Source: Petasospora fabianii
Taxonomy: Eukaryota > Ascomycota > Saccharomycetes > Phaffomycetales > Wickerhamomycetaceae
DNA: 64,000 bases
Assembly: GCA_022641835.1 (NCBI GenBank)
Contig: CP048716.1
Location: 1,054,001 to 1,118,000 of the forward strand
Reading direction: 5' to 3'
Under the pieces are notes generated by a model that was not told the origin of the DNA, searched no databases, and saw nothing but the letters and a program-made list of their open reading frames with translations. The position numbers were made by a program, and so were the translations under genes. Of this stretch, positions 1 through 7,138 are shown in pieces (position 1 is the first letter of the stretch; each line of letters opens with the position of its first letter).

Positions 1-790
1 TTAGAGAGGCAGCCTCTGTCAAACATTTCAAAGTAACAGCCCTTGTGTCCTGTGGTACGACGAATTTGGTTGTTAAGAGCTCCAACAAGTTTGTCTGGAA
101 GATGTAGCCCAATGGAATCCATTGTAGGTACTTAAGCACAGTGTTTAAAGTAGCCACAATCAATGATGGTTTGTCAGCCTTGTCAAGGACCTCAAAACAG
201 AGTTTGAATATCTCAGCAACTTCTTCTTGCATCTTAGAACGCAAGTTTTTGGTCTTTGCCTGTGTCATTTGGTCGGTGGAGAAATCATACACTTCCTCTG
301 ACAACAACTTAAGGATCACCATATTGTTTTCACAAACGTTAAAGCCGGCTCTAGAAGACTGAACAAGTTCTGGAATGAAGTTTGGCCAGTTTTCAGGCCA
401 ATCCTGCTTAGCAATTTGGACCAATGTCAAATCACACTTATTGATTAGGGCCCTTTGACTGCTGAACAAAGTATCATCATCGTCACACATTGAAATGATC
501 ATATTGACAATGAAATTTCTGATACCTTGTCTCTGTTCATCTGGTAGAAGCTTCCATTTTGTCTGGATGAGCTTGTCCAAGATGGAAAGACCAATGTATT
601 TAGCCTGAGGGTTTTGAGATGCTTGAAGAATCTGATCAGCTCTTTGCCAGGCATCTGGGTGCTCCTGGAATTTAGTCACGGCATCCTGAGCAATCTTACG
701 ATCTGGACCAGAACCCGTGTAGAAGGTCTCAACGACTTTATCGAAGAGACCGATGTCCAGCGGTTGGGAGAAGTCAAGAATTGACTCCAT
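1..790 (-). CDS. CRM1: Exportin-1 (CRM1/XPO1), N-terminal part, cut by window edge
   Basis: Nuclear export receptor that carries leucine-rich NES cargoes through the nuclear pore with Ran-GTP. Reading from the ATG at 790 toward base 1 gives about 263 residues beginning [20 protein letters not shown]. These align closely from memory with the yeast Crm1 N-terminus, including DPDAWQ-like and [14 protein letters not shown] segments, then [20 protein letters not shown] and [19 protein letters not shown]. This is the importin-beta N-terminal domain followed by the first exportin HEAT repeats. The rest of the protein (about 1080 residues in the family) lies beyond the left edge, so the cargo groove and the drug-reactive cysteine position cannot be checked. 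Codon 11 is CTG at a position that is leucine in S. cerevisiae. It is transcribed divergently from CTR1. Confidence 0.95.
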   Translation of the reverse strand, partial: MESILDFSQPLDIGLFDKVVETFYTGSGPDRKIAQDAVTKFQEHPDAWQRADQILQASQNPQAKYIGLSILDKLIQTKWKLLPDEQRQGIRNFIVNMIISMCDDDDTLFSSQRALINKCDLTLVQIAKQDWPENWPNFIPELVQSSRAGFNVCENNMVILKLLSEEVYDFSTDQMTQAKTKNLRSKMQEEVAEIFKLCFEVLDKADKPSLIVATLNTVLKYLQWIPLGYIFQTNLLELLTTKFVVPQDTRAVTLKCLTEAASL

Positions 791-1167
791 TGCGGCGGTT
801 AATTGATATCTCTTCTGAATAGGGGAGGGGGGAAAATTGAACTGTTGGGTGGCGCAAAGGAAGAGGCTAATGTGTCAACGTGACGCGGTATTGCGGTTAT
901 ACAAGATAATTGGAATGGGACAAACAGATTTTGTAGACTCTAAGCTGTTCTGCGACTTGTGTAGCGTTGCCGCCGTAGAAAAGAATTGATTTGATTCTCT
1001 CAGAAACCCTCTTCGGAGAAACGTGTAAACAGTAAACAACCCGTGGATTTCTCAAATTTTCCCTAGCGCGAAAATGGTCACGTGAACACACGGCCAGGAT
1101 AACATTAAGATGCCGACTTTTTCTCCGTTTTTTTCGCGCATGGTTGGGGCACTTAAAAAATAATTGA

Positions 1168-1229
1168 CCATCGCTCATAACGCTCATAACCACTTTACCA
1201 TCAATCTAAAAAGTGGTTATGAGCGATGG
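1168..1229. repeat. Imperfect inverted repeat with a duplicated CGCTCATAA unit
   Basis: The arm at 1181-1195 (CGCTCATAACCACTT) is perfectly complementary to 1211-1225. A second left unit at 1168-1180 pairs with the outer part of the right arm, 1217-1229. The left side therefore carries CGCTCATAA twice and the right side carries its complement once. The GCTCA core resembles half of a copper-response element, but the TTT prefix is absent. The function is unknown. Confidence 0.6.
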
Positions 1230-1312
1230 CGCTCGCCTCGAGATCTCTCGTTCTCGAGAAGTCGATGAGCACTTATTTCCATATCGGGACAACATGCAGA
1301 ACTGGGTGAGTT

Positions 1313-1329
1313 GAGCAAATTGGAGCAAA
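1313..1329 (-). promoter_or_regulatory. Tandem Mac1-type copper response elements
   Basis: GAGCAAA occurs at 1313-1319 and 1323-1329. On the minus strand these read TTTGCTC, spaced 10 bp apart (one helical turn), and one continues as TTTGCTCA. This is the Mac1 consensus known from CTR1 and FRE1 promoters in S. cerevisiae and from Candida, where two copies are needed. They sit about 280-290 bp upstream of the CTR1 start, as expected for copper-starvation induction. Confidence 0.7.
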
Positions 1330-1417
1330 TTAAAGACCCAGTAAGAGATCTCTTAATATTATCCGTGAGCTTGGAAGAGATTAAAAGATAACAATCATTC
1401 GATTTTGTCAAAAACGA

Positions 1418-1423
1418 TATAAA
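1418..1423 (+). promoter_or_regulatory. TATA box of CTR1
   Basis: TATAAA lies 183 bp before the CTR1 ATG and about 90 bp downstream of the Mac1-type sites, so the order is activator sites, TATA, pyrimidine-rich leader, ATG. Start sites in budding yeasts commonly lie 40-120 bp past the TATA. Confidence 0.5.
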
Positions 1424-1605
1424 GCACCCCGCTGCTACCTACACTCGTTTTCCTATCCTTACCTTTCATCTCATCATATCCCATTCCATAACCGACTAAA
1501 CGGCCCGAGTTCCGATCGTTGATCTACCCACTTCGAGCCTTATTCACACACTACACATTCTCTCTCTCCCTTTCACAAGATTACTCAATAAAACATTCGC
1601 CCAAA

Positions 1606-2325
1606 ATGATGATGGGATCCGGTTCTATGGAGACAATGACAACTCCAACATCGTCCATGGCTCACCATTCGGGTATGGCCTCAATGACCATGTCCTCTAT
1701 GGACATGGCGTCTTCTTCTGCAACTGCATCTATGGACATGAGCTCTTCACAGTCTACAGACTCTTCAATGGGGATGGGCATGGATATGGGTATGAGCATG
1801 AACTCTCACCTTACTACAAAATACGCTGGTTACCCAGTGGTGTTTGAGACGCTTCAAGCTGCTAGTGGTGGTGCTGCATTTGGTATCTTTTGCGTTCTAT
1901 TCTTCTCTGCATTCTTCTTCAGAGGTCTTTCATTCCTTGGTGCCTACATTGAACAAAGAGTATTCGTTCCAACAAAGCTTACAGAAGATGCAGGATCATC
2001 ATCTACCGAGGAAGAGGAAATTAAATGTTGTGGTCCAGCCACAGCTACAGAGATTGGACTGAATCAAAATACATCAGACAGAAGCGTTCTTGCAAAATTC
2101 TTCCATGTTACCCCTCAGAGTCTTTATAGAGACTTTGTTAGACTTATCATTGTGTTCGTGTCAACTATGATTGGTTACGCACTCATGTTGGCTGCTATGA
2201 GTTTCGTTTTGCTTTACTTCTTTGCAATTGTGCTAGGTATTGCATTTGGTGAGATCTTCTTCTTGAGGTTAAGTCATGCCTTTGGTATCAGACCCGCTGG
2301 TACTTTCTGTGTGACGCTTCACTGA
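1606..2325 (+). CDS. CTR1: High-affinity copper transporter of the plasma membrane (Ctr1 type)
   Basis: This 239-residue protein trimerises in the family to form a Cu(I) channel. The start chosen is the first ATG (MMMGSGSMET), because the open frame upstream contains no ATG. Residues 1-65 contain 19 methionines in MxM-type motifs, the extracellular copper-collecting domain. HLTTKYAGYPVVFE leads into transmembrane segment 1 (about 88-110). A cytosolic loop carries a CC pair (141-142). Segment 2 has the essential MxxxM (M194, M198) and segment 3 the GxxxG helix-packing motif (G211, G215). The loop and tail are much shorter than in S. cerevisiae Ctr1 (406 residues), and the tail ends CVTLH rather than in a long Cys-rich domain. 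The upstream paired copper elements support a high-affinity role. Confidence 0.93.
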   Translation: MMMGSGSMETMTTPTSSMAHHSGMASMTMSSMDMASSSATASMDMSSSQSTDSSMGMGMDMGMSMNSHLTTKYAGYPVVFETLQAASGGAAFGIFCVLFFSAFFFRGLSFLGAYIEQRVFVPTKLTEDAGSSSTEEEEIKCCGPATATEIGLNQNTSDRSVLAKFFHVTPQSLYRDFVRLIIVFVSTMIGYALMLAAMSFVLLYFFAIVLGIAFGEIFFLRLSHAFGIRPAGTFCVTLH

Positions 2326-2551
2326 TTGTAAGATGCATTGCATGGTTATGACATCAATGTTGTAATCAGCTCATGAATCATGTCAGTTATGTTTTAGTAT
2401 TCGGTTGTATATATATGAAAAAGGTTTGATAATACGAAAAGTTATGGTTTAATCAACTTCTACGTAGAACTTATAAAGACATCATAAAACTGAGTTGCAT
2501 TGGGGTAAAAGCATCACAAAAAAAGTTCATAAAGACAATACTACTAGTAAC

Positions 2552-3496
2552 TTACTCCTCTTCCTCATCCTCCTCATCATCCTCTTCATCCAATGGAACG
2601 GCCTCCAAATCCTTGATGAGCGATTCAAGCTCAGCGGCAGCAGCCTTATGGTACTGCAACTGGATCTTGTTGAGCAAGATGATCAAGTTGACAGATTCAG
2701 CTGGTTCAATCAACTTCTTCATACTCTGAACAGCAACGGTAGTGGCATTCACAAGCTCATCCTCATAGGTATCAAGCTGTCCCTGGAGGGATTCCTGCTT
2801 CTCAGGGTTGATCTTAACCTCATATCTCAAAGTGTCAAAGTTTAATCTAGCAGCTTCAACTTTCTTTCTGTTGGATTGTGTCTCTTGGAAATTCTTATCA
2901 AGGGCATCTTGTAACTTCTTGTTAAACTCAGTGATGATCATCTGATCCTGCTCCAATCTCTTAGTACCAATCTTTGACTGAGCTTCAGAAAATTTGAGGA
3001 GAACCTTAGAGAGGGCATTCTCTTCACCAAACTGAATCAAATTGTCATGAGACTGCTTAGCAGCCTTGGATATCTCATGGGCCAATGTCTTTGGCAACGA
3101 GGCCAATGGGTCAGTAGAGGAAGAAGTGAGTGCCTTTTCAGCTTCAGCAGCAGTGGTAGCCTTTTGCAAACCTTTGAACTTCTCAGCAAGGGTCTTTGAA
3201 AGATCAGAGACTGACTCCTGAATGTTTGGTGGGTAATCGTAACTCTCAATCTCATAAGTGGCAGTGATAGCTAGAACCTTCTTATAAACCTGTCTCAAGG
3301 CATCGACTTTCTTCTCCAACAAGATATACTCTTCAGGGAGTTCACTGATGTCCTCAATGGTTCCAAACTTCTCCTGAACAAGTCTAGCTGTTCTCTTTGC
3401 GATTGGGGTGAAGTCACTCTGGAACTTCTGAGCCTCCTTCTGTACCTCTTCAAGACCGCTCTGCAGCTGTTTAGTGAAATTGTTGAAGAATGACAT
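2552..3496 (-). CDS. GVP36: BAR-domain protein of Golgi vesicles (Gvp36-like)
   Basis: A 314-residue protein starting MSFFNNFTKQLQSGLEEV. The open frame extends further upstream only through a TTG. The strongly conserved block is ISELPEEYILLEKKVDALRQ followed by ATYEIESYDYPPNIQESV, which matches the yeast Gvp36 N-terminal half. The remainder is long amphipathic helices, as expected for a BAR dimer that senses or bends membranes. The C-terminus is an acidic tail (EEDDEEDEEEE). In S. cerevisiae the protein acts in endosomal and vacuolar trafficking and actin organisation. The neighbour gene on the same strand is also a coiled-coil protein, but I see no evidence that they form one transcription unit. 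Confidence 0.9.
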   Translation of the reverse strand: MSFFNNFTKQLQSGLEEVQKEAQKFQSDFTPIAKRTARLVQEKFGTIEDISELPEEYILLEKKVDALRQVYKKVLAITATYEIESYDYPPNIQESVSDLSKTLAEKFKGLQKATTAAEAEKALTSSSTDPLASLPKTLAHEISKAAKQSHDNLIQFGEENALSKVLLKFSEAQSKIGTKRLEQDQMIITEFNKKLQDALDKNFQETQSNRKKVEAARLNFDTLRYEVKINPEKQESLQGQLDTYEDELVNATTVAVQSMKKLIEPAESVNLIILLNKIQLQYHKAAAAELESLIKDLEAVPLDEEDDEEDEEEE

Positions 3497-3855
3497 TGTG
3501 TTAACTGATTTCTGTAAGCGTAAGATATCAATTTGAGGTTTCGATGATAACAAGATAAGGATATAACAAGATAACTCGTTGTTATCCTACGAGGTTTAAA
3601 GCCGATGATCCCTTCGCGGCGAAAAATGTAACTAATGTCTTAAAAGGGAAATTTCCCCTTTTGGGAGGAAACGTTATGTTCTCTCTACTGTTGATTCTTT
3701 AATAAGTGTTATAACGTATTTTAAACTGATTGAACATATAAAATAGAGACAAAAAGAAGAAAGACACAAAGTAATTGTACAACTCAAATCAAACAAGTAA
3801 ACAAACATCAAACAAACAAAATAAAAAGATAACAAAGTAGAAACTGCTTACTTTT
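3497..3855. other. Spacer between GVP36 and the coiled-coil gene
   Basis: A 359-bp spacer holding the GVP36 promoter and the 3' end of the next minus-strand gene. The part near 3720-3855 is AT-rich with A-rich runs, as usual for a yeast 3' untranslated region. No gene or repeat is seen. Confidence 0.4.
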
Positions 3856-6300
3856 TCAAGCAGAGATTGGAACCTCAACAACTGACTCTCTCTCAACAGT
3901 TTCATAGAGCTCTGGATCAATTTCCTCAAGATCCTTGGCGAGCTCTTCTCTCTTCTTCTTGGCCTCTTCGATCTTGGCCAAGAGCTCTTTTTCTTCAGCT
4001 TCAAACTTGGCCCTGTCAATAGGTTCTCTTTTCTTGACTGGCTCTTTCTTAGTTTCAGTAACCTCCTTATCAGTTGTGGCATTGTCCTTGGCAGCCTCAA
4101 GGTCCTTGAGCTCCTTCTCTTGGTCATCAACCTTCTTAGCGAGCTTGCCTCCAGCCTGTTCAGCCTCCTCGTGGAGGGTATCGAGCTTGGCCTTGGCTTC
4201 CAACTCCTCCTTCTCTGCAGCTTCTTTAGCCTTGAGTTCAGCCTCAAGCTCCTCTCTCTGTTTCTTAGATTGCTCAACCTTCTGCTTGGCTTCAGCCAAT
4301 TGTTCAGAGAGCTTGGAAACTTCAGCATTGATAGCATCGATATCCTTCTGGTAGGCCTTGGTCTCATAGTCAGAGATCACTTTTCTGGATTGCTCATCCT
4401 TAGCTTCAGCCTCCTTAATCTTGGCAATGATATCCTCTTTCTCCTTGTTCAAATCTTCAAGAGCAGCCAACTTGTTTTCCTTCTCCTTGCTCAAATCATC
4501 CTGTTTATCGTTCTCATCTCTGAGCTCGAGCTTCAATTTCTGAATATCCTGCTCCAAAGCACCCAGCTTCTCAGAAGAGTCAACCTGTTGACGTTCCAAC
4601 TCTTTCACTTGGGCAGCACCTTCCTCTTGATCTTTCTTGGACTGTTCAATCTCTGCGAGCTTGTCCTTGATCTTCTGTTCCGTTTCTTCCAAGAAGGATT
4701 TCTTGGCCTCAGCGTGCTTCTCATCGAGCTCCTTAGTCTTGGTCTCATGTGTCTTCTTAGCTGTGCTGATAGACTTATTGGTAGATTTGGTATCTTTGTC
4801 GATTCTTCCCTCAATGGCATCAATTTCAGCCTTAAGCTTCGCAATCTGAGAGTCATATGCATCCTGAATCTTTTTAAGCTTAAGATCGGACTTCTTCTTC
4901 ATTTCAGCCAAACGGGATTCATGCTCCTTATTCTTGAGATCAATCTTCTCTTTCAAGGTCAATGGTTGTCTAACGGCTGGAACTGGTTTCTTAGCAGTAC
5001 CAGTAGTCGTAGTGCCCGAAGTAGTAGCCTTCTTTGGAGTTGCGGCAGACTTTGATGCACCGGCAGAAGAAGAGGTAGTACTGGTGGCAGTTGATATCTT
5101 GGACAAGAGTGCACCAAACTTACCTTTCTTCTTTGGTTCTTCAACAATTGATTTTCCAGACTTGTCAGTGGTTTCAGCCTTTTTCTTCTCAGCGAGGGCC
5201 TCAATCTTGTCAGTAGTGGATTCCTTGATTTCATCGACAGCCTTCTGGGCATCTTCATTCTCGGTCTTGGCCTTTTCTTCAGTGGCAATGGTTTCAACCC
5301 TGTCGGCAGCAATATCCTTAATATCATCAACAGTCTTTGAGACATCATTATCCTCGTTCTTGGATTCTTCTTCAACAGCAATAGTTTCAGTCTTATCGGC
5401 AGCAGCCTCCTTAATTTCATCAACAGCCTTAGAGACCTCTTGATCCTGATTCTCCTTCTCGATATCACCGGCAGTATCCTCTAGTTTGTCACTAGCAGCA
5501 CCTTTGATTTCCTCAACTGCCTCAGCGACATCAGCCTCTTCATTCTCAGCCTTAATGGCATCAGCCTGTTCTTCAAACTTGTCAGCAGCGGCAGTCTTAA
5601 TCTCCTTAACAGCTTCAGCAACTTCTGGCTCAGTGGTGTCAGTAGCCTCAGTACCAGCTGTGGCAGGAGCAACCTCAGAATCTTCTTCTGGGTCAGAAAG
5701 AGCATCAATTGTGGCATCGTCATCGTTGTCCTTGGTTAGTGGAACCTCATCATCAATTGTGGTCTTATCAGCATCCTTGGATGTAGACTCGAGTGGGACT
5801 TCATCGATGGATTCAGTGGACTTGGTGTCCTTCTTATCCTTCTTTGATCCCTTAGCTTCAAGCTCAGCCGCCTTCTTTCTCTTTTCAAGTTCAGCAATTT
5901 TGGCCTTTTCCTTCTCAAGTTGTTTCTTTTCATATTCTTCAGCTTTTTTCAACTCATGCTCTTGTTGTTTCTTAAAAGTCTCAAGTCTTTGCTTTTCACG
6001 TTCCAATTCTTGGATTTGCTTCCTGTGCTTCTTCTCAAGCGAGTCAAACATCGCTGGAACCTTGATACCGGTAACATGACCACTAGAGTTACTTGAACCA
6101 GATTTCGTCTTGTTCAATCTGAAAGGTGAATGATACTGTTTAGACTCTTCGTCTTTCTGTTGTTGAGTTGGCTTCTCCTTCTCCGTTTCAGTAGTAGGAG
6201 CAACTTTCTTCTTAGACTTCAGGGCAAAGCTAAAGATAGTTTTCTTCTCCTCAACTGGAGGGTTAATAAGGCCCTCAAATGGGTCTGGTCTCTTCACCAT
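3856..6300 (-). CDS. Large charged coiled-coil protein with five 31-residue repeats
   Basis: An 814-residue protein from the ATG at 6300 (MVKRPDPFEGLINPP); the 8-codon extension upstream begins only at a TTG. I do not recognise a named family. Layout: a basic, serine-rich N-terminus (1-80) with short motifs PDPFEGLINPP and KQYHSPFRL; a K/E-rich coiled coil (about 85-155); an acidic linker (160-225); five tandem 31-residue repeats (about 226-380); a Ser/Thr/Ala-rich hinge (400-445); then a very long coiled coil (450-800) ending in VERESVVEVPISA. There is no signal peptide or membrane segment. The architecture suggests a cortical, cytoskeletal or membrane-tethering scaffold, such as an eisosome-type protein, but I could not match it to Eis1 and do not assign that. 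Intermediate-level codon bias argues that it is a real, well-expressed gene. Confidence 0.85.
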   Translation of the reverse strand: MVKRPDPFEGLINPPVEEKKTIFSFALKSKKKVAPTTETEKEKPTQQQKDEESKQYHSPFRLNKTKSGSSNSSGHVTGIKVPAMFDSLEKKHRKQIQELEREKQRLETFKKQQEHELKKAEEYEKKQLEKEKAKIAELEKRKKAAELEAKGSKKDKKDTKSTESIDEVPLESTSKDADKTTIDDEVPLTKDNDDDATIDALSDPEEDSEVAPATAGTEATDTTEPEVAEAVKEIKTAAADKFEEQADAIKAENEEADVAEAVEEIKGAASDKLEDTAGDIEKENQDQEVSKAVDEIKEAAADKTETIAVEEESKNEDNDVSKTVDDIKDIAADRVETIATEEKAKTENEDAQKAVDEIKESTTDKIEALAEKKKAETTDKSGKSIVEEPKKKGKFGALLSKISTATSTTSSSAGASKSAATPKKATTSGTTTTGTAKKPVPAVRQPLTLKEKIDLKNKEHESRLAEMKKKSDLKLKKIQDAYDSQIAKLKAEIDAIEGRIDKDTKSTNKSISTAKKTHETKTKELDEKHAEAKKSFLEETEQKIKDKLAEIEQSKKDQEEGAAQVKELERQQVDSSEKLGALEQDIQKLKLELRDENDKQDDLSKEKENKLAALEDLNKEKEDIIAKIKEAEAKDEQSRKVISDYETKAYQKDIDAINAEVSKLSEQLAEAKQKVEQSKKQREELEAELKAKEAAEKEELEAKAKLDTLHEEAEQAGGKLAKKVDDQEKELKDLEAAKDNATTDKEVTETKKEPVKKREPIDRAKFEAEEKELLAKIEEAKKKREELAKDLEEIDPELYETVERESVVEVPISA
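5161..5625 (-). repeat. Five tandem 93-bp (31-codon) repeats inside the coiled-coil gene
   Basis: The unit has the form xVxEIKxAAxDKxExxA with a charged spacer. Its key valine falls at residues 231, 262, 293, 324 and 355, a spacing of exactly 31 each time. The copies differ from one another (AVKEIK, AVEEIK, AVDEIK, TVDDIK, AVDEIK), so this is a diverged, selected repeat and not a recent DNA expansion. Helical periodicity with Ala/Val on one face and Lys/Glu on the other resembles LEA group 3 or apolipoprotein-type amphipathic helices. Confidence 0.8.
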
Positions 6301-7036
6301 CTTGAAAATTGTATGTGTAGACAATAGGCGAGTATGGTAGAGATATGTGTATGTGTTGTGTCTCGGTTAAGGGGGTGAGATAAATGTTCGCTGTGGGGTT
6401 GACTTCAAAAACGAACAATGAAACGCTCTTTGTAGATGAATCCCTTGAGTCGAAGTGAAATGTATCTGATTAGAGTAGATACTAGCAATACAATTGAGTA
6501 ATTGTCTCTGGGTTTATTCGATGATGTAACAGAATAGGAGAGGTTTAATGGCAATCTTTGGGGAATTGGAGGCTCGGAATTTCAAGTACGCCCGCGCCAG
6601 CCGAACCCGTGTGGGAAAGTGCTGTCATTGGTGCACGGGTTAATAGTATATTGCATTATATGTTGTATTATATAATGTTTTATTGTTATATATTACAATA
6701 TTCATATTCATTATAATAAATATAATATGTATAATCTATTCATTATATTTATGCATTATAATGAATATCATATGTATAAATTAATTAATATATTTAATAT
6801 ATTTATCTATTATTCAATATATATTAATTAATCAGAAATCATATTAAATATAATAAATAAAATGAATAAACAACCAAACATCTACAACCCATAGATCTGT
6901 CAGAGACTACAACTCATAGATATCAGAGACTACAATTCATAACTTTCGATATTCTTTCATTAATGAGTTTTAAACTCTTCGAGTTATATATTATTTGTGT
7001 GAGGAGTGAGAGAATGCAGTGTATATGGTTTCTATA

Positions 7037-7072
<36 letters not shown>

Positions 7073-7075
7073 TAG

Positions 7076-7134
<59 letters not shown>

Positions 7135-7138
7135 TAAT
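6301..7138. other. Gene-free spacer with a strongly AT-rich core
   Basis: The part near 6301-6630 is the promoter of the coiled-coil gene, with a CG-containing stretch at 6585-6635. From about 6640 to 6865 the sequence is almost entirely A/T, full of ATATTA, TTTAT and TTAATTAAT runs. A 25-bp unit (CATAGATCTGTCAGAGACTA...) is duplicated in tandem at 6890-6914 and 6915-6937. The AT-rich core could be a replication origin or simply flexible spacer. I could not confirm an origin consensus or centromere elements. Confidence 0.4.
7036..7134 (-). repeat. (ATC)n/(GAT)n microsatellite in the 3' untranslated region of the MFS gene
   Basis: About 100 bp of GAT triplets on the plus strand, interrupted once by TAGTGATG near 7073. 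It begins 5 bp after the stop codon of the minus-strand transporter, so the mRNA would carry an (AUC)n tract. This is probably length-variable between strains. Confidence 0.9.

Larger units (their letters stand above)
791..1605. promoter_or_regulatory. Divergent CRM1/CTR1 intergenic region
   Basis: No gene is seen. It holds a Cbf1-type TCACGTGA palindrome at 1078-1085, CG-rich GCGCGAAAA (1066-1074) and TTCGCGC motifs, a long inverted repeat at 1168-1229, two Mac1-type copper elements at 1313-1329 and a TATA box at 1418-1423. The pyrimidine-rich stretch around 1555-1580 is typical of a yeast 5' leader. The two short reading frames here (897-1193 and 1217-1411, minus) show no family resemblance and are not called. 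Confidence 0.6.

Noticed and set aside
845-900. tRNA A-box-like TGGCGCAAAGG
   Set aside because: No B-box (GGTTCGANNCC) or cloverleaf follows at the right distance.
4120-5055. 311-codon plus-strand frame opposite the coiled-coil gene
   Set aside because: Leucine-rich mirror of Lys/Glu codons on the other strand; a shadow of the coiled-coil gene.
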